Source: Pomphorhynchus laevis (Eukaryota; Acanthocephala; Palaeacanthocephala; Echinorhynchida; Pomphorhynchidae). From it: a DNA stretch of 64,000 bases. Location: the NCBI GenBank assembly GCA_012934845.2, contig WNNJ02001243.1, positions 1-64,000 on the forward strand, written 5' to 3'. The position numbers and the translations under genes were made by a program. The notes under the pieces are model-generated. The model had not been told where the DNA came from, searched no databases, and saw only the letters and a program-made list of their open reading frames with translations. Shown here one piece after another: positions 40,201 through 44,460 of the stretch; within the stretch, counting starts at the first letter, position 1, and the number at the start of each line of letters is the position of its first letter.

Positions 40201-43034
40201 CCATTAAACCCTGCGTCAGCGACAATGTCCGCTCGTCTAACTAAATTCTCCGAGACATCTGCCGTATCCGCCCCCTTAACGATTTTCGTTCTTGTATGTA
40301 TCTTCTTTCATCGCTTCTCGATCCTCAAATCGATTACTGCCTCAGCCTTTTGGCCGATCCTCCAAAATTTATCATCCTACTCCTATAATGCATCATCAAC
40401 TGCATCCTACTCCGTCTTCTTCTCGTAACCTTTTGTTTCATCGCTGTCGGATCCCCATCGTTCATCAATATCCCTTTCTTAAACGACACTCGCTTTATCG
40501 CTCTATCACTGCGTTCCGTAATTCCCTCTTACTCCACGTTCCCAATTACTCAAACAACTACGATATCCGATCCTTCCTGGTCGGCGCTCCACTCGTCTGG
40601 AATCTGCTCTCTCGACATCCGCTGCACTCCTTCCTTTGCGTCGTCGTCGGCACACTGGATGCCATAATCTCCGATATTATCAAGATTCCGTCGATTGGAG
40701 CTGGCATAGGCCTTGATCTGAATTATCGAAAATGCGAAGTCATCACAGATTGCAGCGAATCCGGACGGAGAATCTTAAAGTCCTCATAGATTGCAAAATC
40801 GTCGGGCCAGACAAGGCCAATTTGCTTGTGGATCCGATAGGAAACCAAGGAAGCATCAACGACGCTCTGCAGCTCGCATTCATTAAGCTCTTTGGTGCCG
40901 GAACTCGGTTACGCAAACTTGATGCCCGCGATGCATTTATTTTCTTTCGAAACTCCATCAGCCTTTCGAAGATCGGATTCAAATCCCGAAGCTCTCCATG
41001 CTTTCGAATCAGGGAACTTTTGAGTTTCGTTTTGGAAGTTCGCCGGATATTGAGCGCAGTTCTGAACGTACACCTTAACGATGAGGCATGGATACAGGCT
41101 ACAATCCCAATAAAGCTAGGCGATATAGGCTTCCGACAAGCGTACGAAATTGCTGTCCCAGCTTTTGGCGCATCTGTGTGTGGCGCAGCCCGTTGATCAA
41201 CAGACTGCTGCAGAATTTTAATTCTTTTCATTCAGATTTTCCAGACCCGGACTTCGTCGATGCATTTAGCAGATGGATTGTTGAATTTCAGGCAGCCGTC
41301 CCATCGGAACCAATCTGTCAAAAACGATGAACGAATGCATATTTCGGCTCAGTTTATTGACATATGTTGCGATTACTCCAGAATCGCGAGCTCGCTTGAT
41401 AGCTGTGGCTTCACAATGGTCTGGTACATTTCTTGAGGCGCTCCATGTCACCTCCATCCGCACACGCTTAGACGATCAGTCTCTCTTTACCGCAGTTGAT
41501 TTGAGACAACTGCGGTAAAGACTTTCTAATCTCAAATTGACACTTTTGATTTTGCCTGGATTTTGTATGTATTATTTGTTAAAATAAAATTAAGCACAAA
41601 TTTATATCAAAATTTAAATCTAATCAAACACATGTGGTCAAAAACAGTTGTCGTATTAACGGATTCGTGAATTATAATATATAAATTATATAAATTTATG
41701 CAGTATAATTAGATACGTTGAAGTATTCATAATAATTCTGGAAATAACCAAATTACATATTTATTTCAAATATTTGATACATTATCGATAAATAATTATT
41801 GGAGCTGGATCAAAGGAAAGACGAAATTATTTTTGATATTTCGCTAACTTCTGTTGGCATCTTCAGAAAATTACGTAATTTTCTAAAGATGCTAACAGAG
41901 GTTAGCGAAATATCAAAAATAATTCCGTCTTTCCTTTGATCCGGTTAATATTTAATTTTTGTACATTCTTTAATAAATTAATAAAAAATAAAAATTATAT
42001 ATTATATATAATAATATATTATTAATATATTATATAATATATTATAATATATTATATTAATATATTATATTATTAATAATATTACATTATATTATTAATA
42101 ATATTAATGTAATATTATTAATAATATTAATATTATTTATTGTATAAATTCATACATAATAATTAAATACATTTATATACCATCATAATAATGATTAAAA
42201 TCACTCAATTACAATATCATTTTAACAAAGAATTAAAATTCTACATTCTTTGTTTTTTATTAATTTCATAAAACCGCTAAACTATTAACAATTTGATAGG
42301 AATCTTTCAAGTGCATCGTATACACAACTTATACATTAATTTGATATTTTAGTAAAAAGCTAAAACAACGGATACTATGTCTTCTACATATCGGCTATAT
42401 TGTAATTAAATTATACAATCTGTATTAAAATTAATAAAGTAATAATTTAAGTTTATCGGAATAAAAGCTCATGTTATTGAAAAACGGTTAGTTTATTGTA
42501 ATTATAAGGTTTAGCTTACATTAGATTGTAGAGGTAATCGTTTGATATGGGATTCGATACTGGCAACTCTGTATTGCAGACATTTTGATCAACACAGCCA
42601 TTTATTGACATAAATGGCTGTGTAAATTTATTAAATAAAAAATTAAATTTATTTATCATTAAAAAATATTTTTAAATTGCGTTAGCTGCTTTATGAATTC
42701 TGATGATGCTTGCAGCAATTAACGAAATATAAAAATAAATTTATGTAAATTTATAATTAATAAATTAAATAATTAAATTAATTAATTTTATAAATTTATT
42801 TATTCACTTAAATTTTTAAATGCTATTCAATGTTGGTTATGCATATTTATTTTAGGATTAGAATTTATTAAGCTGGTAATAGTTGATGGCAAGATAAGAG
42901 GTGCTGTGATTATAGGAGATCTGGAAATGGCTGAAACGATAGAAAATCTAATGTTGTCACGCATTGATGTCAGTCCTTATGGAGACGATTTGCTGGATTC
43001 TGAACTAGTAGATTTGGTTGATTACTTCGACTAG
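4132..43034 (+). CDS. PYROXD1: PYROXD1-like pyridine nucleotide-disulfide oxidoreductase, 11 exons, first exon missing
   Basis: Spliced host gene, about 433 codons visible. PYROXD1 is a FAD-dependent class I pyridine nucleotide-disulfide oxidoreductase, reported as a nuclear-cytoplasmic enzyme that protects the tRNA ligase complex and muscle from oxidation (family knowledge). Seen here: the Rossmann motif [12 protein letters not shown], then [13 protein letters not shown], an [10 protein letters not shown] block, [11 protein letters not shown], a second FAD motif [24 protein letters not shown], a VILLGRFN block and the C-terminus [17 protein letters not shown], all in family order. Every junction has GT/AG and the phases match through the whole chain with no stop. 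The protein begins at the residues that follow the N-terminal dinucleotide-binding motif, so one exon (about 50 residues) should lie upstream. Introns reach about 11 kb and are filled with transposons. Two exons are duplicated exactly. The identification is firm; whether the allele is functional is open. Confidence 0.93.
4370..4596 (+). mobile_element. Penelope-like element fragment (RT N-terminal part)
   Basis: + strand. It retains [19 protein letters not shown] and later [20 protein letters not shown] residues, the region before RT motif PKLHKNP. It is broken off exactly where the 310-bp tandem repeat begins. Confidence 0.6.
4597..4994 (+). repeat. 1.3-copy tandem repeat (310-bp unit) with hammerhead-like core
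   Basis: The block GACGAAACGGCA..TCGTCATT..TTTCGCGTC..GCTTATATGTATTACAAG.. occurs at 4599 and again at 4909, period 310. At the second junction, CTGATGG (4891-4897), a TCAT/ATGA stem, CGAAAC and a short ACGG/TCGT hairpin ending GTC lie in hammerhead order. Deviations are G instead of A at the end of the CTGATGA box and no perfect stem I. It resembles the small tandem hammerhead repeats (retrozyme-type) known in animals, but the fit is incomplete. Confidence 0.45.
5050..6240 (+). mobile_element. Penelope-like element, RT region
   Basis: + strand copy with several breaks. Open pieces are 5382-5696 ([20 protein letters not shown] fingers) and 5973-6200 ([20 protein letters not shown], motif [14 protein letters not shown], motif C). 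The N-terminal [16 protein letters not shown] block is present near 5265-5310. Compared with the copy at 45.8-47.3 kb it has frameshifts and an internal stop near motif A. Confidence 0.75.
6228..6690 (+). mobile_element. Second Penelope-like RT fragment, tandem to the previous
   Basis: + strand. It restarts at motif B ([19 protein letters not shown]) and runs through YMFRYIDDM to the C-terminal [11 protein letters not shown] tail. The junction at about 6230 joins two copies head to tail inside their ORFs. Confidence 0.6.
6690..7500 (-). mobile_element. Jockey-superfamily LINE fragment, AP endonuclease end
   Basis: Minus strand, heavily mutated. At about 7480-7420 it reads [19 protein letters not shown], containing the GDYNxP box of LINE AP endonucleases. 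Further on come [10 protein letters not shown] (the SDH box) and then [19 protein letters not shown] and [19 protein letters not shown] (open at 6762-6953), the linker before the RT. Antisense to PYROXD1. Confidence 0.6.
7500..8270. other. Intron sequence, no clear gene
   Basis: 7500-7690 is AT-rich with a TATATTGAATATAAT microrepeat. From 7700 to 8270 base composition is more balanced and small open pieces exist on both strands, suggesting old LINE sequence (perhaps the 5' part of the ORF1 fragment that follows), but I cannot name a domain. Confidence 0.35.
8273..8735 (+). mobile_element. LINE ORF1 fragment with CCHC zinc knuckles
   Basis: + strand. Three cysteine knuckles in series: CNVCYR-VHWSYGC, then [14 protein letters not shown], then [15 protein letters not shown], followed by [14 protein letters not shown]. 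This is the Gag-like C-terminal end of a Jockey-superfamily ORF1. One frameshift separates the first knuckle from the other two, and a stop follows the third. Confidence 0.6.
8751..9079 (+). repeat. Dispersed AT-rich repeat, copy 2
   Basis: Direct copy of 3014-3341, differing at a handful of positions by eye. It lies just upstream of the duplicated exon pair. Confidence 0.7.
9289..9363 (+). CDS. PYROXD1: PYROXD1 exon, copy a of duplicated pair
   Basis: 75 nt, 25 codons, phase 0 in and out. It encodes [20 protein letters not shown] then GGRPK, the segment that precedes the conserved LGxRDTDS block. Acceptor AATTTTAG, donor AAG|GTATTT. The following intron is only 46 bp. Confidence 0.9.
9410..9540 (+). 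CDS. PYROXD1: PYROXD1 exon with NAD(P)H-binding motif, copy a
   Basis: 131 nt, entering in phase 0 and leaving two nucleotides into a codon. It carries [13 protein letters not shown] and the glycine-rich dinucleotide-binding strand-loop-helix [14 protein letters not shown]. Donor GC|GTAAGT. The split codon GC+C and the next residues (YEIRN) are completed by the exon at 20846. Confidence 0.92.
9679..9753 (+). CDS. PYROXD1: PYROXD1 exon, copy b (exact duplicate)
   Basis: Identical by eye to 9289-9363, with the same acceptor and donor. It lies 390 bp downstream as part of a tandem duplication. Its start phase (0) does not fit the end phase of the exon at 9410 (two nucleotides over), so splicing a-copy into b-copy would shift the frame. 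Confidence 0.85.
9800..9930 (+). CDS. PYROXD1: PYROXD1 exon with NAD(P)H-binding motif, copy b (exact duplicate)
   Basis: Identical by eye to 9410-9540. A correct reading frame to the exon at 20846 results from using either full pair, or the first exon of copy a with the second of copy b. Confidence 0.85.
9965..11160. repeat. AT-rich repeat unit with structured motif, then AT-rich intron
   Basis: 9965-10140 resembles the AT-rich units (TAGCTAAAATAAGTCTGCGTA, TACGATGTATTAGAG). 10145-10255 holds one copy of the structured motif, with an intact TGCTATGTT / AACATAGCA stem but a lost GGGGCC strand. The rest to 11160 is AT-rich with no gene; a TGCGTTTT / AAAACGCA hairpin lies at about 10340. Confidence 0.5.
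11290..13560 (-). mobile_element. LINE of the restriction-like-endonuclease (R2-like) group, degraded
   Basis: Minus strand, 5' end near 13549. Pieces in order: a finger-like [20 protein letters not shown] (open 13238-13549); a pre-RT segment [19 protein letters not shown] ..[10 protein letters not shown] (12618-13001); RT motif A as [12 protein letters not shown] (about 12461); and thumb-like [18 protein letters not shown] with IPAYGSS (11544-12461). The 3' part has lost clear homology. Internal deletions and frameshifts are present. The pattern W.QA.L.I..GGLG is shared with the copies at 16.6-19.0 and 40.7-41.5 kb. Its 5' finger segment also lies in the inverted repeat arms. Confidence 0.65.
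13408..14858 (+). repeat. 1.45-kb inverted repeat, left arm
   Basis: Matches 29943-31391 in reverse complement with a few percent difference by eye. It holds part of the LINE 5' end, an AT-rich unit, the deletion derivative of the ubiquilin-LINE element and its AT-rich end. The arms are 15 kb apart and enclose the PYROXD1 exons at 20846, 21317 and 27519. Confidence 0.8.
14068..14660 (-). mobile_element. Deletion derivative of the ubiquilin-LINE element
   Basis: Read on the minus strand: AT-rich end B (14660-14378), 150 bp of the LINE RT ([17 protein letters not shown] to TLDSLENL, 14364-14210), then directly the last codons of the ubiquilin segment (ending in GTAGAACGTAATGAAGACTC) and AT-rich end A (to about 14068). 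The deleted interior is what lies between 15400 and 18175 in the long copy. A 20-bp snap-back of AGCGAGTCCAGAGTTT lies at the join (14179-14203). Confidence 0.75.
14860..15362 (-). repeat. Third copy of the ubiquilin-end tail joined to unrelated sequence
   Basis: 14862-14921 repeats end A and the last codons of the ubiquilin segment (TCAAGAGTCTTCATTACGTT), but then continues into sequence found nowhere else here, open on the minus strand at 14919-15113 ([20 protein letters not shown]); I do not recognise it. A perfect 14-bp hairpin lies at 15020-15051. The remainder to 15362 is AT-rich. Confidence 0.5.
15363..16640 (-). pseudogene. Ubiquilin C-terminal half, intronless copy fused to a LINE
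   Basis: Minus strand. Ubiquilins shuttle ubiquitinated clients to the proteasome through STI1 repeats and a C-terminal UBA domain (family knowledge). Visible here: ENSNFTEIQ, then [17 protein letters not shown] and [11 protein letters not shown], then [33 protein letters not shown] and [17 protein letters not shown] (STI1 region, 16137-16600), a linker with NLLPNPGA, a second STI1-like region (15534-16094, with [12 protein letters not shown]) and a UBA-like end with [20 protein letters not shown] and MAVERNEDS before TGA near 15365. One frameshift near 16600 and in-frame TAG codons at 16137 and 15534 break it. There is no intron, 3' UTR or poly(A), and the N-terminal UBL domain is absent. 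Confidence 0.85.
16568..18999 (-). mobile_element. LINE with RT and restriction-like endonuclease (R2-like group)
   Basis: Minus strand. RT part at 18982-18365: [20 protein letters not shown], motif [16 protein letters not shown], motif [16 protein letters not shown], motif [12 protein letters not shown]. After a break at about 18330-18365 the open frame 18325-16568 (585 codons) carries the thumb ([20 protein letters not shown]), a zinc motif [18 protein letters not shown] followed by [13 protein letters not shown], and the endonuclease core [18 protein letters not shown] (PD-(D/E)xK type). The 585-codon frame continues without a stop into the ubiquilin-derived segment. The N-terminus is missing: the copy ends at a perfect hairpin at 18974-18997. 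Family placement within RLE LINEs is uncertain. Confidence 0.82.
18995..19290 (-). repeat. AT-rich end B of the ubiquilin-LINE element
   Basis: Nearly identical to 14378-14660 (landmarks TTCTAATTTAAGATGTTATA, ACAAACGATGTATTTAAA, CCAAATAGCGGATATCGTCG). It therefore marks the 5' side of both the long copy and the deletion derivative. Confidence 0.7.
19290..20660 (-). mobile_element. Jockey-superfamily LINE RT fragment
   Basis: Minus strand. Fingers at 20649-20419: [43 protein letters not shown]. Then motif [11 protein letters not shown] (about 20350), motif B region SCGVPQ followed by a frameshift, motif [14 protein letters not shown] (about 20080), and the thumb and C-terminal part at 20016-19387: [38 protein letters not shown] and [11 protein letters not shown]. 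5' truncated, with stops. Antisense to PYROXD1. Confidence 0.75.
20846..21000 (+). CDS. PYROXD1: PYROXD1 exon after the Rossmann motif
   Basis: 155 nt: one nucleotide completes Ala, then 51 codons, then one nucleotide over. It reads [17 protein letters not shown], then [10 protein letters not shown] and KKLKYKVE, matching the PYROXD1 stretch YEIxxCxVIWxIK...FFDxGAAEF. Acceptor ATATTTAG, donor AAG|GTGATA. The opposite strand is also open here, which is a chance reading. Confidence 0.92.
21317..21399 (+). CDS. PYROXD1: PYROXD1 exon with GALGPDW motif
   Basis: 83 nt: two nucleotides complete Gly, then 27 codons, phase 0 out. It contains [16 protein letters not shown], a PYROXD1 signature (family: GSALGPDW). 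Acceptor GTTTCAG, donor CAG|GTTAGG. The intron before it is 316 bp; the one after is about 6.1 kb. Confidence 0.92.
21400..22080. other. Intron, AT-rich, with a perfect hairpin
   Basis: No coding content seen. 21750-21780 is a perfect 14-bp stem (AAGCGGCTTTACTT / AAGTAAAGCCGCTT) with a 3-nt loop, followed by more direct repeats of CTTTACTTTAT. Confidence 0.5.
22080..22505 (+). repeat. AT-rich units with two copies of the structured motif
   Basis: 22080-22165: right half of the motif, with GGCCCC / GGGGCC intact and a downstream AAATACAT / ATGTATTT hairpin. 22200-22370: AT-rich unit (TCAGCTAACTGAGTCTACGTA..). 22372-22500: fuller motif copy with degraded stems. The whole 22200-23270 block is the reverse complement of 46.5-47.65 kb. 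Confidence 0.6.
22505..23270 (-). mobile_element. Penelope-like RT fragment, 3' part
   Basis: Minus strand. It includes [20 protein letters not shown], then a region through [20 protein letters not shown] (open 22719-22949) and [20 protein letters not shown], to the 3' end shared with 47.33 kb. Closely similar to the copy at 45.8-47.3 kb. Confidence 0.75.
23644..24061. mobile_element. MITE-like element with long terminal inverted repeats
   Basis: About 418 bp. The left arm (AATCTCCTCAGGATATTTTT, GGCGTAAAAATCTCCTGA, TTTATTCACCTCTAAAATG) recurs inverted at the right end (24060 back to about 23965), about 75 bp per arm. Inside is a perfect 17-bp hairpin (ACACTATTAGGTAGTGT at 23787 and inverse) and a G-rich AAAGGGGGGAAGGGGG tract. 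AATATTAAT flanks both sides and may be a target duplication, but that word is common in the surrounding repeat. No transposase. Confidence 0.65.
24062..24750. repeat. Low-complexity AT repeat (TAATATTAAT / ATTAATAAATGTATATTAT)
   Basis: Irregular tandem copies of an approximately 100-250 bp AT-only pattern (landmarks AATCAATCTTATTAATTAA, ATAAATGTATATTATTATAA) continuing the pattern at 23280-23640. No G/C-rich feature, no gene. Confidence 0.6.
24750..26530 (+). repeat. Array of AT-rich units, forward orientation
   Basis: At least five truncated units, each with some of GCTAACTGAGTC..TACGTA, TAATAATGCTAAATC, TTTTTATGAATTGACTAATA, CGTTGTATCAGAATAAGGAT and the structured motif. Motif copies (mostly left halves) lie at 24965-25020, 25225-25400 (with an insertion), 26085-26135, 26335-26400 and 26460-26520. 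The copy at 26335 ends in two snap-back hairpins. No coding content. Confidence 0.65.
26530..27518. other. AT-rich intron before the 27519 exon
   Basis: No gene. Two short related pieces (about 26860-26925 and 27070-27145) contain GCAATGTAAGTTTTGTTTCT..CTAGCGAAATA-like sequence resembling the fold-back repeat at 41.8 kb and 42.67 kb, so they are probably old MITE remnants. Confidence 0.4.
27519..27612 (+). CDS. PYROXD1: PYROXD1 short exon isolated between inverted repeats
   Basis: 94 nt, phase 0 in, one nucleotide over out. It reads [20 protein letters not shown], aligning with the family segment IHLETMCEVKKIYLQDE. Acceptor GTATTTTAG, donor ACTG|GTATAT. It lies alone between two long AT-rich introns, and the repeat units on its two sides are in opposite orientation. 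Confidence 0.86.
28041..28077. repeat. Perfect 18-bp palindrome with 1-nt loop
   Basis: TTTAAATTCGACCATTTT and its exact inverse separated by one C. Another short hairpin (AGAAGTAT / ATACTTCT) follows at about 28095. Confidence 0.8.
28360..29560 (-). repeat. Array of AT-rich units, reverse orientation
   Basis: Units of the same family as 24.75-26.5 kb, inverted. Motif halves lie at 28375-28430, 28805-28865 and 29450-29515 (GAAACCTGATAACATAGCAG..CTCCTGATGACCTCTAATCC). 28640-28870 is a close inverse of 26040-26240, including the unusual GGATTCTATATAATTATAAA variant. Confidence 0.65.
29560..29943. other. AT-rich repeat remnants
   Basis: Partial AT-rich unit pieces (TTCATAAAAGTTGACTTTTA, TAGCATTATTTTTGATTTAG); no gene. 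Confidence 0.4.
29943..31391 (-). repeat. 1.45-kb inverted repeat, right arm
   Basis: Reverse complement of 13408-14858. The distal end stops at AACATCAACC, corresponding to GGTTGATGTT at 13408. The proximal end corresponds to ATAATAAAATTATCA at about 14850. The small open frames here (30433-30660 and 31155-31388) are copies of those in the left arm. Confidence 0.8.
30140..30720 (+). mobile_element. Deletion derivative of the ubiquilin-LINE element, inverted copy
   Basis: Same arrangement as 14068-14660 but on the + strand, including the same join and the same snap-back, so it was copied with the inverted repeat arm rather than formed independently. Confidence 0.75.
31392..32168. other. AT-rich intron before the 32169 exon
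   Basis: End of an AT-rich unit (to about 31480), then intron without recognisable features. The + strand frame open at 32047-32232 is in another frame from the PYROXD1 exon and is not supported. Confidence 0.45.
32169..32284 (+). CDS. PYROXD1: PYROXD1 exon with ATG motif
   Basis: 116 nt: two nucleotides complete Glu, then 38 codons, phase 0 out. It reads [18 protein letters not shown] then [14 protein letters not shown], matching [24 protein letters not shown] of the family. Acceptor ATCTTTAG, donor AAG|GTATAA. Adjacent open frames in this area are shadows of this exon. Confidence 0.92.
32585..33425 (+). repeat. Two tandem 390-bp units with tRNA-like promoter boxes and hammerhead-like core
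   Basis: GAAAG[CT]AGATAATAAGG recurs at 32601, 32991 and (truncated) about 33389. Each unit carries a tRNA-like A box (TAGCCGGCCAAGTG at 32913; CAGCCAGCCTGTTGG near 33313) and a B box (GTTCAAATCC at 32961; GTTCGAAATC at 33360) about 35 nt apart. Downstream come GGGTC, GAAAC (GATAC in the second unit), a short ACGT-GAA-ATGT hairpin and CTGATGA-GACCC (32616-32658; 33006-33052). GGGTC and GACCC can pair as hammerhead stem II. This combines features of a tRNA-derived SINE and a hammerhead satellite; stem I is not convincing. Confidence 0.55.
33430..33700. repeat. AT microsatellite-like tract
   Basis: TATATTAA / AATATAAT low-complexity sequence with repeated TTAATAAATAATATA words. Confidence 0.6.
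33705..33842 (+). other. Exon-like open stretch inside a PYROXD1 intron, not recognised
   Basis: Open on the + strand, reading [20 protein letters not shown] then [17 protein letters not shown], and ending at ACG|TAAGTA, which resembles a donor. Composition is more protein-like than the flanks. It has no counterpart in PYROXD1 and would not fit between the flanking exons. Perhaps a fragment of another gene. Confidence 0.3.
33989..34123 (+). CDS. PYROXD1: PYROXD1 exon with FAD-binding AAGD motif
   Basis: 135 nt, 45 codons, phase 0 on both sides. It contains [18 protein letters not shown] then VYAAGDVC, the second FAD-binding motif of the class (AAGD), and SIEQSDWFQ. Acceptor TTGATTAG, donor CAA|GTATGT. 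A 48-bp intron follows. Confidence 0.93.
34172..34315 (+). CDS. PYROXD1: PYROXD1 exon, MRLWxQA motif
   Basis: 144 nt, 48 codons, phase 0. It reads [18 protein letters not shown] and then [17 protein letters not shown], matching the family MRLWTQARQMGWYAAKCM and the FELFAHVTKFFNYK segment. Acceptor TTATTTTCAG, donor AAG|GTAAAT. Confidence 0.93.
34316..35642. other. AT-rich intron with repeated blocks and a hairpin
   Basis: Two related blocks (about 34405-34540 and 35050-35170) share AAATATT[CT]AAATAAAATTTAA..GTTTTAATT[TC]TCGGGGATG, marking a dispersed duplication. 35181-35220 is a 19-bp inverted repeat with one mismatch (CGAGATG..TTTGGGTGACT). No gene. Confidence 0.5.
35643..36125 (+). CDS. 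Open reading frame of unknown origin inside a PYROXD1 intron
   Basis: About 160 codons open on the + strand, ending at TAA 36123-36125. No ATG near the start; the frame opens after a stop at 35640. Composition is far less AT-rich than its surroundings and residues look like a real protein tail: [52 protein letters not shown]. Acidic and asparagine-rich, no membrane segment, no known motif that I can see. It may be a retrocopied or duplicated last exon of another gene (the polar tail and stop fit a C-terminus). I cannot name it. Confidence 0.45.
   Translation: MNNGQNYTQLLCNPSISLDNTHSAIGNFGICDPAFDYPTGNTLADTEEATGINGDDENFGDDRASSTLSNLSECDNDLHESRDPTNRYDAAGSRFNVINGDLNRLINPELNVMRYLGQNPTVIELQYNQRVDSDGNEASEFREPITMNKKMKSKQYVVSK
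36130..37242. other. AT-rich intron with perfect hairpin
   Basis: No gene. 37031-37064 is a perfect 15-bp stem, ACACTTACATCATGT / ACATGATGTAAGTGT, loop GGTT. Confidence 0.5.
37243..37312 (+). CDS. PYROXD1: PYROXD1 short exon
   Basis: 70 nt, 23 codons plus one nucleotide. It reads [20 protein letters not shown], matching [21 protein letters not shown]. Acceptor TCTTTAAG, donor GAAG|GTACAT. Phase agrees with both neighbours. Confidence 0.9.
37400..38110 (+). mobile_element. Penelope-like element, N-terminal to RT fingers
   Basis: + strand. It starts with a [24 protein letters not shown] block and [15 protein letters not shown], then [20 protein letters not shown] and [20 protein letters not shown] with [20 protein letters not shown] (37694-37915), and after a frameshift the [14 protein letters not shown] region to about 38110. 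It lacks the RT palm. Confidence 0.7.
38220..39190 (-). mobile_element. C-terminal fragment of an RLE-type LINE (second lineage)
   Basis: Minus strand. 39023-38697 reads [20 protein letters not shown], then [30 protein letters not shown] and [10 protein letters not shown]: the GASSWL box and the zinc and RHNxxRD region that precede the restriction-like endonuclease in widespread invertebrate LINEs. 38605-38285 reads [33 protein letters not shown] and a polar tail, matching the C-terminus of the same type. The endonuclease core between them is lost. Confidence 0.65.
39360..40672 (+). mobile_element. CR1/L2-type LINE, RT and 3' part, degraded
   Basis: + strand. It tracks the minus-strand copy at 49.8-51.0 kb: [40 protein letters not shown] and [20 protein letters not shown] (39495-39737), then [12 protein letters not shown] (motif C, about 39935), [31 protein letters not shown] and a C-terminal LPYS-type end near 40670, where it is joined to another LINE. 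It has many breaks and an internal short duplication near 39680. Confidence 0.7.
40672..41522 (+). mobile_element. RLE-group LINE fragment, thumb region
   Basis: + strand. It reads [17 protein letters not shown], then [40 protein letters not shown] and [20 protein letters not shown], with [13 protein letters not shown] (40690-41196). The pattern matches the minus-strand copy at 11.5-12.5 kb, so the same family in opposite orientation. It ends exactly in a 14-bp perfect hairpin at 41485-41520. Confidence 0.65.
41809..41943. mobile_element. Fold-back MITE
   Basis: 135 bp, almost entirely palindromic: GGATCAAAGGAAAGACGAAA, then TTATTTTTGATATTTCGCTA and their inverse, with four or five mismatches near the centre. 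No coding content. Similar pieces at 26.86, 27.07 and 42.66 kb. Confidence 0.7.
41944..42855. other. AT-rich intron with microsatellite and hairpin
   Basis: 41995-42145 is an ATATTATTAATA-type microsatellite. 42593-42622 is a perfect 13-bp stem (CACAGCCATTTAT / ATAAATGGCTGTG). 42660-42740 resembles half of the fold-back MITE. No gene. Confidence 0.5.
42856..43034 (+). CDS. PYROXD1: PYROXD1 last coding exon
   Basis: 179 nt. Two nucleotides complete Gly, then [20 protein letters not shown], then [13 protein letters not shown] and a C-terminal [17 protein letters not shown] followed by TAG at 43032-43034. It matches the C-terminus of PYROXD1, ending in the same DYFD/EDYFD peptide. Acceptor TTATTTTAG. 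Confidence 0.93.
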
Positions 43035-43345
43035 TATACACTGATGACAAAAGCGTTTAAGTCTATAGATTAAGACAGTATTTGCCGTTACTGAAAATCT
43101 AATCAGCAATGAATTTGGTGTTAATTATAGACAGAATTTCGCAAACATCGTTTATATCATCGTTTTTGTTAACAATTGCTTTTACAAATGCATTGAATAT
43201 CTAAATTATAGTAAGCAGCATTTACCGATTAAGAATTAGCAAGTTTCTAGTAGAATATAATTAATATACAACAATATACTTTATAAAATATATTATATAT
43301 GCCATACTCACTAGCATGAAACAAGTATAGCAATGAAATACTTGA

Positions 43346-43351
43346 AATAAA
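43346..43351 (+). promoter_or_regulatory. Candidate poly(A) signal of PYROXD1
   Basis: AATAAA about 310 bp after the stop codon; a second AATAAA lies at 43416-43421. In sequence this AT-rich the hexamer is common, so the call rests mainly on position. Confidence 0.4.
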
Positions 43352-43429
43352 ATTTAGCTGTTTTCAAATTAATTGATCGAATCTATGTTGATTATTTTAG
43401 ATTCTTCTGCAATGAAATAAAAGTTTGAC

Positions 43430-44460
43430 GCTAATAACGGGATTATTCGCAAATACGAAAACATAAAAAATTGTTCTTTAAACAAAAATAAAAAAATAAT
43501 TAAATTAGTTAGAATTTCAGGAAATTCTAAGTAAAACGGCAAGTTCTAGAATTTTGTAGTTAGCTTTGAGGGCGTACAAAGGTATAGAAAATTCAGGTAA
43601 GCAAGTGCTATATTTTTGAATACTACGTTAACGCCTTTAAACCTCAGCTACTTTCTCACTGTATACTCGATATGCTACAATCAATGTGCGGAGTATCTTA
43701 TTACACTGCTTGGCTAAAAGCACTCGGAGTTTCTATCGACACAGAAACATGACACAGAGCACACTAACTAATAAAATATGTAAATCACTGATATCGATTG
43801 TTGAACGTTTACAGTCGTAGACAAAATCGGGCTATATGTTTGCATTTACAGGTTTGGTTAACTCCTTGTAATTCAAGTAGACCTTTAAACTTCAGATTAT
43901 CGTTTGTAAACCAAAGAGCTTATCGAATCAGTACAGAACCAACTTTCATTATAAAAGTTCTTATTCATAACAAGTATGTGACAATCGTATCCTCTCCGGT
44001 CAAGCTGGAAGGTCTTGATATTTGTGATGCTATTTCAACATATTTATAAACTCCAACTTATTTCGACAATAAGGTGGAGTTTGACAGATATCTAGATATT
44101 GTTTAAGAGCTTTGAGTCAGCGATTAGATAGAATAAAATTGTAAACGGCAAAATATGGTTGTAACCTTAAAAAATATTGTTTACCTATAAGCTTATATAA
44201 GGAATGTAGGCTTTAGAGTCAGCAACTGTGAATATCCCATACTGCATATAATGGGGTATCATCATGATTGATTATAACTTAAAGTTTCATCACTGTCCAT
44301 TGAAATTCGTTGATGACACGGTATTGAAATCAAGCCCGTTATTTATTATATTCTCCAGTCGATGTTTTTACAGTCTTTTATCAACACCATAAATGACCAG
44401 GTCGATACTGCTTGCTCTGAAGCGCAAACTAAATGTGCTGAGCGAACCTTTATGGATTGG
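43430..44460 (+). other. Unresolved old element downstream of PYROXD1
   Basis: Balanced composition suggests former coding sequence. The best open piece is 43798-44049 on the + strand (RAYRISTEPTFIIKVLIHNK, SPVKLEGLDICDAIS); stops follow and further pieces to 44345 look protein-like. I do not recognise a domain. Confidence 0.3.

Noticed and set aside
43798-44049. 83-codon frame as a host gene.
   Set aside because: No start context, no splice signals and no motif; surrounding stops suggest an old element.
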